This document shows positions 27,601-36,639 of a stretch of DNA of 64,000 bases, piece after piece. This DNA is from Diprion similis. Taxonomy: Eukaryota > Arthropoda > Insecta > Hymenoptera > Diprionidae. The position numbers were made by a program, and so were the translations under genes. Where the stretch lies: the NCBI RefSeq assembly GCF_021155765.1, contig NC_060117.1:8708001-8772000 (forward strand). Reading direction: 5' to 3'. The notes under the pieces were generated by a model. That model was given only the letters and a program-made list of their open reading frames with translations. It had not been told where the DNA came from and did not search any database. Position 1 is the stretch's first letter, and the number at the start of each line of letters is the position of its first letter.

Positions 27601-30600
27601 TTAATGTTGGTTCATGGAATATTGAAGAATAGTTCCCTTTCAAATATCAGCTGAATCACCTTTCAAGTAGGTACCAATACCTGAATTGAATTATCTTCGA
27701 ATCGAAAAATGAAACCGGCTCACAAAAATCAAAAAAATCTACCTAAGTATTTTTTCACAGAGTCAAAATGCATTTCGGAAATCGTGAGCGGTAGTTTTTG
27801 AATTTTTGAAACTCAAGTTGTCTACCCAACCTAATCCTGCAATTGGTAAAGAAATCAGTAATATCCTCATCCTGTTATCCGTGGGGTGCGTTTTCCCAGA
27901 GTGTTTTAATGAACTTTTGTCATTGAAGCAAAGTTTCAAAAAATGAATTAGTTAATGCACAATCGATTTTAGTAATAATTGATGCTTCAGTGAATAAATA
28001 ATTGTTTCACTATTAGGCATAGTTTCGGTAATCAAGGCAATAAATCACGTTGAAAATTTTGCAATATTGTATTAATTGACAATGGATTGACTTCATTGTT
28101 ATACATTGTTCCGAATATTAATAAAGTATTAGTTTTACCAATGTGCATTCCATATTTCAAAAACTAGTATTGGCTTGATTTGACAGTTTTAATAATCATT
28201 AGTTAATACACTTTTCATGCAACTTATTGTAACTGATGCGATTTAACCAATGAAGAATGACGCAAAAATCACATCCCCTTCGCGAAAGTTCATTGGAAAT
28301 AACTACAGTCACAGTTCTGGAAGATCTACTGGCCAAGAAATTATAACCATTCCGGTTACCATTCTAAATTCATTATTCTGGAAATTGGAAATTCTGTCAT
28401 CAAAGTCAGAATCAGCGGCCCGCGTAAGTCCAGCAATCCAATTATGTTCCCACGATTTCGACGACTTAAACTTTCATTCATGATTCATAATCAGGGATCC
28501 TAAGAAGCTCGGATAACCAATTTTCATGAAAATCCGACAAGTTTTCGCCTCCTATCCGTCTATATTGGTTCAACCATTCCTGCTCCACATTCGAACAGCT
28601 GGATTTTTCACAATTTTGAGCGAATTGTAAATTCGAGACATTTGATCAACCCCCTGTACACCGCCAGCATTTGAACTAATCTAACTCTAACAGAAAGAGC
28701 ACTGAGCTGAAGAACCATCTTAAGAGGGTTTCCACGAGTGGACGGCGAAAAAGTCGGTGAATTTTGGAAATTCAACAAATTGAACTGAACACAGATTTTG
28801 CAACTTAGGCAGAATTTCAATAGGAGGTAGTGACTCCACTATTGAAGAAAAATCCAGATGGCGCTGTGATCGAGGGATCCATAAACATAACCTACATCGT
28901 GTATGTGACTGATGTACTGCATGTTGGTTTTGTTTACATTTTCGATAATGTAATGTATCCCTCGATCGCAGCGACGCTAGCCGCTTGGCACCCTAAGAGG
29001 CCTCGTTGGAAACCACAGTTGCATGACCTGGGTTTAAAACCGTGGTTCTCAGATATTTTTTCTACTATACGAGTATACCTTCATTCGTATCACTTTCGCC
29101 GATAACGGCCTTTTTAATAAACGAATCGAGTAACAAATATAATTATTTTAAACAGAGTTGCATTCTTGGTTATGATGGTCGATGTACGGAAACAAAATTT
29201 TTCTTAACGTTCCTGCCCAAGTGGCGGGCCTCCTTAGAACAATTGTTTATCGACATCTGTTCAATGAATGGATACAAAATTGTGTTATAAGAATGAGAAA
29301 CCACTAATCATTGTGTACGAATCCTTTAAATGAGTCTTAAATTAAAAATTACCTTATCTAGACCGCATAAATTTTTATCTACATCATACATATAATAAAG
29401 TTTAAGGAGTGTAAGGCGATCCGTCTCTCCCAGGTACTCATACGTAGAAACTTTTCTTCTAAATTAACGACAAACATTTCACACACCATGATTAATGGTT
29501 TTTCATTCACATAACATAATTTTGAACCTATTCATTGAACAGATTTCAATAAAAATCGTTCTGAAGAGATCCCTAATTTAGGCTGAAACGTGAACAAAAA
29601 TTTTGTTACCCTACATCGCTCTTCATATACAAAAATGCTGTTCATCGTACTGAGGTCACGATTTGCTTTTGACATAATTATTTTATTTTACTTAATTGAT
29701 ACTCTGTGCAATAGAAAAGCTAATAGGAGTAATGAAACAAAATAAACTGAAATACAACGAAAATCGTCAACAGTCAAGTTATAAATTTCCAAAACTCGCC
29801 TATGCTTTCTACTGTCTACTTTTGTCTGCCCCCTTTGCCCGATAGGCTGACGCACACAAGGCAACTGACGATTTCATCAAAAATCAGCTTACTTAGAGAT
29901 GTATAACTAATTCCATCCTCTTCCAGTCGCAAATATCAACGACAGTTTCCCCCGAAGGAGTAATGGACATATCGGTGCCGGGAGTCGGAAGTGACAACAG
30001 CAACAGTGATCTGACGCCATCTTTCACTGAGATAAGAAACAACGTGCAATTGAGCAGCATATCTAATGATCAAGGTCGCAGTTCCATCTCACTATTTTAC
30101 AAATATCCAAGAAAAATTTTCTCTTACGCGAGAATAATGTCAAAAAATTTATTGCGGTATTTTGAGTACCAATTATTGCAGAAATGTACTTCGTGGCGTT
30201 GTAATTGTCGCATGAGACAAATTTTTTTTTTTTTTAGTTACTTGTATCCAGCATTGGGTGTAGAATTGCAAATTTTCACATCAGAGATACGTAAGCTTTG
30301 TTAACAATCGAAATAAGTGACGACAACAGAAGACAACAATAATGACATGAAGGACACTTTACTATAAAGTTTAATTTTTTTTTCAACTTCATCTTATCGC
30401 CATCTGTCAACTTTCTGTTCTACTAATTACAGGAGTTTCGCCCGACGAAAGTATGATGGAAATGATCGGTGACTCTATTATCGATGAATCTCCAAATCCG
30501 ATACCGACTGATGGTAACGACGAAGCAGCGATGGCTGTTATCATGAGTCTCCTCGAGGCCGACGCAGGCTTGGGAGGTCCTGTAGATTTTTCGGGGCTAC

Positions 30601-30617
30601 CCTGGCCTCTTCCATAA
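593..30617 (+). CDS. cyc: cycle (BMAL1/ARNTL orthologue), bHLH-PAS clock transcription factor, 5' end missing
   Basis: Partner of CLOCK; the heterodimer binds E-boxes and drives the circadian loop in the nucleus. Exons by phase-checked splice sites: 593-664 and/or 2387-2458, 7126-7363, 14083-14175, 16917-17034, 20226-20408, 23755-23998, 25881-26019, 26097-26215, 26289-26404, 26626-26774, 29927-30074, 30433-30617. With one copy of the 5' exon this is 1804 nt in window, about 600 residues, near the usual size of the family. Order seen: bHLH with basic region [22 protein letters not shown], a linker with [12 protein letters not shown], and a C-terminal [19 protein letters not shown] followed by [13 protein letters not shown]. 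The last block is the BMAL1 transactivation domain. The first exon starts with the last base of a codon, so an upstream exon with the start codon lies outside the window. The least certain junction is the donor after 30074 (GTCGCA). Confidence 0.95.
2387..2458 (+). CDS. cyc: cycle 5' exon, copy 2 of a tandem exon duplication
   Basis: Same 72-nt length and same phases as the copy at 593, with intact acceptor (TTTTCATTCAG) and donor (GTAAAG). It encodes [16 protein letters not shown] followed by NDDSK. Relative to copy 1 there are five amino-acid changes in 23 full codons. It can join the bHLH exon (AG+G, Arg) or follow copy 1 (AG+T, Ser), so single or double inclusion keeps the frame. Confidence 0.75.
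3482..4280. mobile_element. fold-back element family A, copy 1, TTAA-type flanks
   Basis: About 800 bp that is almost entirely self-complementary: the left arm (GGTGCTTATAAACACGCG, then GTACACCTCGAAAACGCG) returns inverted at the right end. A nested centre has inverted CGAAATCTCATTTTGGCG and ATTACTGGCATGCGCG. TTGA flanks the left end and TTAA the right end. No transposase frame is seen, so this is a non-autonomous element. TTAA target sites are used by piggyBac and Kolobok transposases; the assignment is an inference. Confidence 0.8.
4683..5953. promoter_or_regulatory. three canonical E-boxes (CACGTG) in a 5' intron of cycle
   Basis: CACGTG occurs at 4683-4688, 4757-4762 and 5948-5953. The first two are 74 bp apart. 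CACGTG is the site bound by CLOCK:CYCLE, so autoregulation is possible. At this base composition a hexamer of this kind is expected about once per 10 kb, so only the close pair is notable. Confidence 0.3.
5440..5665. repeat. degenerate array of TTTCAAAC-GTTTGA words
   Basis: Variants of GGTTTCAAACCGTTTGAAA recur every 20 to 40 bp in both orientations for about 220 bp. It could be a decayed satellite or a remnant of a palindromic element. It lies in a cycle intron. Confidence 0.5.
7126..7363 (+). CDS. cyc: cycle exon encoding the bHLH domain
   Basis: The exon opens with [16 protein letters not shown], the E-box-contacting basic region with its H-E-R residues. Helix 1 ([10 protein letters not shown]), the loop with [10 protein letters not shown], and helix 2 ([13 protein letters not shown]) follow. 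It then reads into the PAS-A entry ([20 protein letters not shown]). The acceptor is TTTATTGCAG and the donor CAG/GTGAAC; the exon ends in phase 0. The order of residues matches BMAL1 rather than CLOCK or ARNT. A fold-back element sits 239 bp downstream in the intron. Confidence 0.97.
7603..8374. mobile_element. fold-back element family A, copy 2, TTAA on both sides
   Basis: Same family as the copy at 3482: both arms, the GTACACCTCGAAAACGCG block and the central hairpin are present, with a small loss near the left arm. Exact TTAA flanks both ends, which fits a TTAA target-site duplication. It lies in the cycle intron, 239 bp after the bHLH exon. Confidence 0.8.
8385..8700. repeat. degenerate array of TCGATTAATCGA words, copy 1
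   Basis: About ten variants of CGATTAATCGATTAGTCGA and CTTTCAATGAATAGTTTC alternate through 300 bp. Similar stretches occur at 24020-24480 and 30930-31085. Confidence 0.55.
9411..9975. mobile_element. fold-back element with TATGGGGCATTCCAC end
   Basis: The left arm (TGGGGCATTCCACACCGAC, then TTTTTTAAACCCATCTCA) is matched in inverse by TGAGATGGGTTTAAAAA and GGTTACTGAGTTGGCG on the right. Solo ends of the same type occur at 6604-6622 and, inverted, at 15440-15458. The right boundary is approximate. Confidence 0.6.
11529..11756. mobile_element. short fold-back element, GTTGCCTACCACTTAGGGG ends
   Basis: About 228 bp. The left end GTTGCCTACCACTTAGGGG returns inverted on the right as CCCCTTAGTGGTAGGCAAC with one change, and about 38 bp of arm pair in total. 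It contains a CAAGT microrepeat. No coding potential. Confidence 0.75.
13411..13778. repeat. 368-bp dispersed repeat, copy 1 (partner at 63058)
   Basis: Nearly the same sequence occurs at 63058-63424, about 50 kb away, with some 15 differences over the first 230 bases by eye. It contains a near-perfect palindrome around GGAATAAAGTCTTTATTCC and a GGCATGCCCGTAAA-like block inverted at its right part. The minus frame from 13651 leftward is open for about 80 residues in both copies. Another frame is also open in both, so coding is not proven. Confidence 0.75.
14083..20408 (+). CDS. cyc: cycle exons for PAS-A and its long loop (14083-14175, 16917-17034, 20226-20408)
   Basis: Three exons in continuous frame. 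The first gives [18 protein letters not shown] and ends LNYSQ. The second gives [20 protein letters not shown] and [10 protein letters not shown]. The third gives [28 protein letters not shown] and a basic stretch HRRKKQQN. These are the PAS-A core, the conserved FDILHPKD helix region and the PAS-A loop of BMAL proteins. PAS-A carries much of the CLOCK-CYCLE dimer contact. The introns are long (about 2.7 and 3.2 kb) and filled with fold-back elements. Confidence 0.95.
14277..14312. repeat. CA microsatellite
   Basis: Interrupted CACACA run with CG interruptions, in the cycle intron after the first PAS-A exon. Confidence 0.8.
14490..14850. repeat. dispersed CCTGGAAAACCTGGAAATGTC repeat
   Basis: The block CACCTGGAAAACCTGGAAAT near 14508 recurs in direct order near 14790 as CCTGGGAAACCTAGAAGTGT. 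GGCGGCCATAC and GTGGCCATCCTG mark the two ends. It looks like a degenerate transposable-element remnant. Confidence 0.45.
15461..15964. mobile_element. fold-back element, ATATTAGGGT ends
   Basis: The left end ATATTAGGGTGGACCTTATT returns inverted as GAAGGCAACCCTAATAT at the right. Inner arms with CAAAGCTGAGAAAGTTTTAA and TTTTTATAACCAGT also pair. Non-coding, about 500 bp. It directly abuts the next fold-back element. Confidence 0.7.
15961..16616. mobile_element. fold-back element, ATGAGGCATTACCATGCGG ends
   Basis: A long palindrome of about 655 bp. The arm CATGCGGTTTCAAACGGTC is matched by GACCGTTCGAAACCGCATG. The centre is near 16250, with ACTGAAGTATATCTTCGATATAC-type symmetry. It shares its left boundary with the preceding element, so one may have inserted at the end of the other. 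Confidence 0.75.
17581..18046. mobile_element. probable fold-back element, TGCGTTCCAA ends
   Basis: AGTGCGTTCCAACATTAGC at the left has an inverted partner GCTAGTTTTGGAACGCACT at the right, and GTGGGGATTCGTT is inverted just inside. The centre is not strongly paired. Intronic. Confidence 0.5.
18442..18977. mobile_element. fold-back element family B, ACCGACCGAGCAAACTC ends, fullest copy
   Basis: Ends: GTCATGTAGTACTTCTAC plus ACCGACCGAGCAAACTC, repeated inverted at the right (GAGTTTGCTCGGTCGGTAAG). The interior contains ATGGTGCATCGCTCTTTTGT and GCCCAGCTGATCGTGAGAGC. Related copies lie at 36640-36869, 40480-40775 and 42320-42735. The open frames inside match no family I know. Confidence 0.8.
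19430..19830. repeat. inverted pair of the GATTCGTAATCAGCGACC-type repeat
   Basis: TTTTTGGGGTCACTGATTAC at the left is answered by CGTAATTAGCGGCCCCAATA at the right. CAAGATGGCGGC and related words occur between. Same family as at 1-556. Confidence 0.6.
20824..21516. mobile_element. fold-back element, ATATGGGTCATTCCATATC ends
   Basis: About 690 bp. The end ATATGGGTCATTCCATATC then TCAACGACGTTTTTTC has its inverse at the right. Inner arms (CAACCCGTACCGCAGTCATC versus CAATAACTGCGGTACGGG) also pair. Non-coding, within the intron before the exon at 23755. Confidence 0.8.
22294..22310. repeat. short interstitial CCTAA run
   Basis: Three units of CTAAC in a row, the complement of the insect telomere repeat TTAGG. 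A shorter run is at 57829-57840. Too short to imply a telomere or fusion. Confidence 0.5.
23523..23530. promoter_or_regulatory. palindromic CRE (TGACGTCA)
   Basis: A perfect cyclic-AMP response element core about 225 bp upstream of the 23755 exon, in a stretch with CpG (GGTTGTCGGCGCCATTTT) downstream. An internal promoter is conceivable but not shown. Confidence 0.25.
23755..26404 (+). CDS. cyc: cycle exons for PAS-B and the start of the linker (23755-23998, 25881-26019, 26097-26215, 26289-26404)
   Basis: The first exon starts [13 protein letters not shown], carries an acidic patch ([11 protein letters not shown]), then [12 protein letters not shown] and [15 protein letters not shown]. The next gives [18 protein letters not shown] then [19 protein letters not shown]. 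The third gives [36 protein letters not shown]. The fourth is Ser-rich and starts the poorly conserved linker. The NPWTK motif and the HDDIxHLAE motif are typical of BMAL PAS-B. Junction phases are 2, 0, 2 and 1, all consistent. Confidence 0.95.
24020..24480. repeat. degenerate array of CGATTAATCGA words, copy 2
   Basis: Dense TCGATTAATCG variants at both ends (24028-24140 and 24390-24470) with AT-rich filler between. It begins about 25 bp after the donor of the 23755 exon. Confidence 0.5.
25406..25820. mobile_element. fold-back element family C, copy 1
   Basis: About 415 bp. The left arm GGAACATCAGTTTAGTGTCC, then CTCTGATTTCGGCGAGACTC and GTATGTTGTAGAACATTGAA, returns inverted. It ends 60 bp before the exon at 25881, so it forms most of the upstream acceptor region. 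A second copy is at 34573. Confidence 0.8.
26626..30617 (+). CDS. cyc: cycle C-terminal exons with BMAL1-type transactivation domain (26626-26774, 29927-30074, 30433-30617)
   Basis: The exon at 26626 encodes [19 protein letters not shown], matching the BMAL1 GKIGRMIAEEIM segment. The next is a low-complexity Ser/Asn-rich linker. The last encodes [19 protein letters not shown] and [13 protein letters not shown] then TAA at 30615-30617. That end is nearly the vertebrate BMAL1 C-terminus, which recruits CBP/p300 and CRY. Drosophila CYC lacks it. Its presence suggests a mammal-like arrangement with CYC as the main activator and CRY2 as repressor. Confidence 0.95.
26775..29926. other. cyc: last long intron of cycle
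   Basis: Contains decayed GATTCGTAATCAGCGACC-family pieces (27330-27480, 28370-28500) and no recognisable gene. Confidence 0.4.
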
Positions 30618-31020
30618 ATTGAGACTGGATTTCGATGCATGTAAATGTGATAATTTCATGTACCGACAAGAGTGCAATTTTCAAGGAGGGTTGTCGCTTC
30701 GTGCTTTCTGCTTTACATGGCGCCAAAACGAGCTCGGCTCACTTCAGAATAATACTCTTACTGGTGAAAATGTTCCGTTGTTCAAAGTTGTACAGGCGAC
30801 GATAAATAATTGTAATTATAATATAAGTTTACATTTATGTGTGTATGTGTATGTGTATGTATGTGTGTGTGTGTGTTAAAACAAGCGTCGCCTATACCAT
30901 ATCAGGGTTCTGCGATTCAGTGATTGATAGTCTTTCACGATTAATCGATCTGTCAGTTAATAGTAATTCTTCAAGTATTTGAAAATTTGAAAATAAATAG
31001 CTCTCCCAATAAATCCTTTA
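30618..31020 (+). terminator. cyc: probable cycle 3' UTR with candidate polyadenylation signals
   Basis: After the stop codon the sequence becomes AT-rich. AATAAA occurs at 30992-30997 and 31008-31013. A TG-rich microsatellite (about 30839-30876, TGTGTATG units) lies within the putative UTR. The true cleavage site cannot be set from sequence. Confidence 0.35.
30839..30876. repeat. TG microsatellite in the cycle 3' region
   Basis: GTGTATGTGTATGTG units merging into (GT)n. Confidence 0.85.
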
Positions 31021-31085
31021 TCTAATGAATCGATTAATCAGTTCATTCAATTGCTTTTCAGATAAATCGATTAATCGAGTGTTCT
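30930..31085. repeat. degenerate array of CGATTAATCGA words, copy 3
   Basis: Several variants of CGATTAATCGATCTGTCA and ATGAATCGATTAATCAG. It overlaps the candidate cycle polyadenylation signals. Confidence 0.5.
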
Positions 31086-31089
31086 ATCT

Positions 31090-34000
31090 ATTTATACAAT
31101 CGAAAATTATTGCAGCTCGCAATGAATTTTGATCACAAAAGCGAAATAGGGTGATCTCCATAAATGTGTAAGTACTTAACTTAATGTATAAGTAATCATG
31201 ATCATGCATATGTAAATATATAGATAATATGTGTATAGGTACATAAATATGTATGCAGTATATTATGTATAGTGCGCTGTTCAAGTGATGCATACCTGAT
31301 TATATTATAGGGATTACGAATAGTGAATAATTGTTGAACATTAAGCCGGTTCGCATTTTTTACTTTTTATATAATTTATGCTTCTAAGAAAATAACCCTT
31401 CTACTTTTATTTAATTCTGTACACAATATAGTACATCGAGCGATAAAAATATTCTAGATTTTCGGTAGCAAATTGAAGAAAATCTTCATTTCTGTTCTTA
31501 ATTTTTTTTTTTTCAGTTTCTTGACAAGTTCATTTTTATTTTTACTTCAAATGTTACTGAATAAATTGAATCGGATTTTAAGTACAATATGCTGATCATT
31601 TGGGAATAGTTGTAATTATGTAATAATTATTAAAAATAGATGTTTTATGTGAACCCTGGGAAAACTTTTTTCTCCAAATCTCTATAAAATCAAATCTTTT
31701 GTATAGCTTTCGATATTTTATACCATGACCTGAGTAGTTGTATGTGTCCTTCTTCCGTTATCACTCATTGAAAATCAATAATTTTTTTTTTGACTTTACC
31801 TATTACTACTTTTCAAAAAAAAAAATCTATTACTCTAGCCAATTTGGTGTGTAGTTATGTCAAAAGGTAATTGATTTCGTACAGGAAAAACCTCCAAATT
31901 TTTCTCAGATAATTTGCTTCATTTGTATTTTCTATTTTCAAATTTTTATCTTTTGGGAACATCTTCTAATTTCTATTACGAGAAATTCACAAAAAAAAAA
32001 TGATATTATGGAGTACTTTGAACGCAAGGGAAAAATGTATCTGAAGACGCAAATTACCGCAAATAGATGCAAATTTTTTCGGGAATTTGGAACAGAATAG
32101 TAGTTTTTGAATAAAATTTTGTCAAGTAAGTCTATGTTCTATTATCAGAGAATCGCTTTCGTTTCTCAATCCTTTTTTCGTAATCAATCGTCGAAAGGGA
32201 TATAATTTTTGATGGATTATCGTATAATTCCTGCTTATAATAAAGAAGTTGTGCTTTTGCTTCATAAAACTCACTTATTCAAAGAAGGTGAGTTAAAAAA
32301 TGTATGGCAAACTCTCTAAACCCACCAAGGTCATACAATAAGGATGAAATAGTAGTTTAATTCCGACTCAACTCTAATGGCTACTTTATTCGCCAGAAAA
32401 GTGGGACAATAGTAGCATATAGTTTTCTCTTGTACTTTTTTTCCATATTTGCGGGAAAGAGGTTTTATTTCCCACTTATTTACAATAGAATAGTAGCATT
32501 GTTCTATCGCTAACGGGAAAACTACTTTTCAAAACATGGCAACAAGCAATCTCAGCGCCTACAGATAGGCAACTAAAGTCACAATCCGTCATCTCAGCGA
32601 CAATATTGTAACGCCTGGTTGCTTATCTGCAGGCGCCGAGCTAGCTTATTTCCACGCTTAGGATTGGTGTTAGTACTGTTGTGTTACTTTTTGAGTACTG
32701 GCGCACTCTACGGCTATTATATTGAAAAGAATCGGTCTATGCAGTTCCATCATCTGTAACTGCAGTACAGGTGCATCACTTGATTTCAATCAGTTCTCGG
32801 TGTGAGAGAGGTGTGACATCTAGCGATGTTTAGGAAAAGTATTTCATACTTCCTCGTACGTATTCGTAAACTCATAGTGAACCATTTTTAGAATTTGATA
32901 TTGTTCTGCGAAATTGAATAAAAAATCATTCCCTGATTTTCGAATTGTAGATTACCTTAAACCTTGTAACAACCCGCAGTTTTGTATAATTATTCACATG
33001 ACTGGACAATTGTTTCTATTGAATTTTGGATTTTCGTATAAATTCGTATGATTTCACGTGATATTACGAAATTTTATTTTCATTGTTATGACTAGTGATT
33101 TTTTTTACTCACGTCATGGAAAACTGTCGATAATCATAACTTTTAGTAAAAGTTCGCACTCTTTGACCAAAATTCGCAGAGTTTTATTTCAATTTTTAGG
33201 GTAATTGTTACATTATTATGTTGTAATTTGTTGTAGATGATTGTAATTTTTCGTTTTCATTGTTCCTTACGAGAAACATCGGTTTTCTACTGCACCGTAT
33301 TTGCGCTGAATACCATAGAGATTATTTTAATTGGAATTGATAGTTATAAGCGTCGCCTGGAACGAATTCAATAAGATAAAATTCACTTGACTCGCATTAT
33401 ATCTATAAGAGATAAAGTCAACTTATCTGTAAGATGATTACCTTAGATAAAATTATCTGAATAACGTGCAACTCTGCCTACAAAGAATATCGAAAGATGT
33501 CTGTTTAAGTTTGCGAAATTTCGTAGGCATAATTAATATAACCTCACGATCTGTTATTGTTGACAATTCGAGTAGGTATTCGACGTTATATGCAAGTTTA
33601 ATCGTATAATTATGTTAACTTATACCGGAGGTAGTATCTTTAACCGTAAATAAATTATTATAAGTGGGCATGTATTAAGTACAATAAATAAGTTGATAAG
33701 CGTTATCACTAGAATTCAGCGTGAATGGTAAGTGTTTCAGTTGATTCATCAAAAAATAAACCTTAAATGTCTTGAACCAAATTTAAGGGTTGCCTCGTGG
33801 TTAAATCACTTATTCAAATGGGAGCCAATTTATTTTGATGACTCTGTCCCAATTATTAATCTTCTTTTGTTTCATCCGTTTGATCCTTAGTCATAATATT
33901 ATCGAAAAATAAATTTATAATGTTTAACCCTCTAGCAATTGGTTTTAGTCATTGAGAAATCCACAACTTGTGCCGTCAGTTTATAATTATTTAAAATAAA

Positions 34001-34570
34001 AGCGTCGATAATTGGGTGTAAACGTATCAATAACTGGTACACTTACCAGGTGAGTCGGCGATGTTTCCATTGACACGTTTCAGACTGTGCAGTGACCGTA
34101 TTATAATCAAGAAACGATTCAACCCTTAAACCTGGTTTAAGGCATTGCGGGTTTATTTTCGAAAAGAAATCGACTGGTACCGGATGGCATGAGCTCTACC
34201 AATCGCGTTGTATAGCGCATAATTGTGCTACTTATAATATTTGACGAATGGATAATGGTAAAGGGTAATTCCTTGCGTGTACCATAATTCCAGAGGACTA
34301 AGGCTGTGAACAGTGATTCTATTACACCAATATCAATCGAGTTCAGCATAGCAAGGTGATTAATATCCGTCTGTCTCTATTCAGAATTCTAATGATAATA
34401 GGTACAGTCATGTCAATATCGCATACGATGTCTAAAATAACATTAATAACAACAACGACGACGGCGATGACATCAGTGACAGCAACATTAATAATAATAA
34501 ATACCACTTCACACCCGCTATAGACAATTTTTTGGAGTTGTCGCTCAGGTTAAGTTTTTCACGGTACGCT
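31090..34570. other. intergenic AT-rich stretch without a supported gene
   Basis: No coherent exon chain is seen on either strand. A hairpin pairs CAACAAGCAATCTCAGCGCC (about 32540) with GGTTGCTTATCTGCAGGCGC (about 32618). A perfect 19-bp palindrome is at 34124. Confidence 0.4.
34124..34142. promoter_or_regulatory. perfect 19-bp palindrome CCTTAAACCTGGTTTAAGG
   Basis: Two 9-base arms around a central T. The core AAACCTGGTTT resembles Grainyhead/CP2 sites (AACCNGGTT type). Function is not shown. Confidence 0.3.
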
Positions 34571-34572
34571 AC

Positions 34573-34990
34573 TAACAAGGAACATCAGTTTGGTGTCCCC
34601 TCTGATTTCGTTGAGACTCATGTATGTTGTAGAACATTGAAAACTGTACGAGACATGTATTTTAGTTATCTGCGGAAAAACGGTTTAAGAGGGTGAAAGT
34701 GACCCCCAAAGATGGCACTCAACGGGTGATTTCTTGACGCGCTTTATGTATTTGAATGAAACCAACACTGAAATGTTTTTTTAATGAATGGGAAAACTTT
34801 AGCGTTAGTTTCATTCAAATCCATCAAGAAATCACCTCGTTGGTGCCCATCTTTGGAAATCGTTTTCACTCCTCTGAACCGTTTTTCAGCATATACAAAA
34901 AAAATACGTATCTCGTAGTTTTCAATGTTCTACAACATACATAAGTTTCAACGAAATCAGAGGGGAACATCAAACTGATGTTCTTTGTAA
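34573..34990. mobile_element. fold-back element family C, copy 2
   Basis: Same ends and arms as the copy at 25406 (AAGGAACATCAGTTTGGTG, CTCTGATTTCGTTGAGACTC), about 418 bp. Arms are better conserved than the centre. Confidence 0.8.
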
Positions 34991-35825
34991 GATCGGTAAA
35001 AGACGGCCTATAATCCGGAAAGATGTCTTTCAATTTTGCCTGAGTGACACTTAAATAGATGGCGAATGCAACATTTGGTGTCATAATGGTGTCTCGAACA
35101 ATAAGATGTCATTTGTTTGAAGTTTAAAAATAATTGTTTTCTTTTACAGCAATTTCTTGACACATTTCGATACAATGTTGTGTTATGGTTCAAGTTCATG
35201 AAATGCAAAGTGAACTGCATGTATACAATAGCATTGGTTCCATCGTCCCTACCTAGCTTAAAAAATTGCTGTAACGAGAATACAACTAATTCTCAATTCT
35301 CAATAATTGATACAAATATCCCGAATCACGTGAATTACAGAGGTTAGGTATGCAACAGTGAACAACGACAGTGTGGCGGACATCTTAAGGTGTTCATTGG
35401 CTAAGGATATTGAATATTATATATATACTCAACGGAAGAGACACCCAGACGGTAGAAGAGTCCAAGTCGACAAAAAGACGTCTCAAGGATATCTGATGCG
35501 CTATTTCCTGACGCCTATAAGATATATTTATGTTCAAAAGACATCTTCTTGCCTAAAAATGTTCTTGGGGCCTTATAGACGTCAAAAAATGACGCATAAG
35601 ACATAAAACATCCCTCAGACGTCTTTAGACGACTTCAAGTTTTGTGTTGTCTGCAGGGCACTTATTAATTATACTTACTCATTTTTTCGTTTGATGTTTC
35701 GTTGATCACAATGAATCAAATGAAAAAATTCCGACTACTAATGACGTACTGAGTTTGGATTTTTATGGGCAGCGAAATGCTGAAGCAGTATTTTTGTTGC
35801 TCGGAAGAATCCGGACTGGTATTGA

Positions 35826-36251
35826 GACGACCAAAGGCAAATTCGAAATGCAGATCCATCTGACGGTGAGAAAGCATATGAGAAAGTTGTGCTTCAAAAA
35901 TTTCAAAAACATTTTTTCGAGATATTAAAATCCATGTCTCAAAATCGTCGAAGGCAACTTTATGATATATTTTTGCGTTGTCTGAAAGACAACTTTGCGG
36001 TATGGGTGTTGTCTGACTTACTTCCGAATGATAATAGGAATCAATGTTTGATGATAACTATTTATATGACTCATTATGTGTGTAATGAAGAAGAAGTAGA
36101 GGTGGGTTATTGTTATTTTGACAAATGTACATTCAACTTTTGTCGGATGAATTTTTGTTGGAAAATATTCCTCGATGTTGTAATGTTAAATTGCTGTTAC
36201 TCTCAGTTGAACATACTCACCGTTGACATGTTAACTCAATTCCCTAACTAG
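35826..36251 (+). pseudogene. orphan open frame, possible remnant of a MADF/BESS-type protein
   Basis: An open frame of about 140 codons with no in-frame ATG near its start. It reads SDGEKAYEKVVLQKFQKHFF, then ILKSMSQNRRRQLYDIFL and RCLKDN. The run FF-x(8)-RRR-x(5)-F-x-L weakly resembles a BESS motif, which often follows MADF DNA-binding domains in insect proteins and in some transposon-derived genes. The later half, rich in Cys and Tyr, looks non-coding. No start, splice partner or polyadenylation site is evident. I do not recognise it with confidence. Confidence 0.2.
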
Positions 36252-36639
36252 CCTGCCTTCAATTACAAAACAATACAAAAGGATACACTTTGGGTGCGAA
36301 TTTTTAGAGAAAAAGGAACGGCACGATACCATAATAATCAGGGAATTCGTTGTATGGCTAGCTAGACTAAAGAACTTGATACGAACTGATAGAGAGGCGG
36401 TATTCAAAGGCAGCTAGCGATAAATAAATAAATAACCTCAAGCGTTGACTGAAGAATATGCATCAAGTCATAGGAAATTAACAGATCAATCAGTCGTATA
36501 TTTTTGATTGAACTTACGAGTTCCGAGTCAGTCGAGTAAAGTTTACAAGAGTTGACAATAATTCCCTAGCTTTTATTCAATTAAGTCAACAACAATTAAC
36601 AAATCGGACAATAGTGGATCTGGTGATTCCCGGAAGAAT

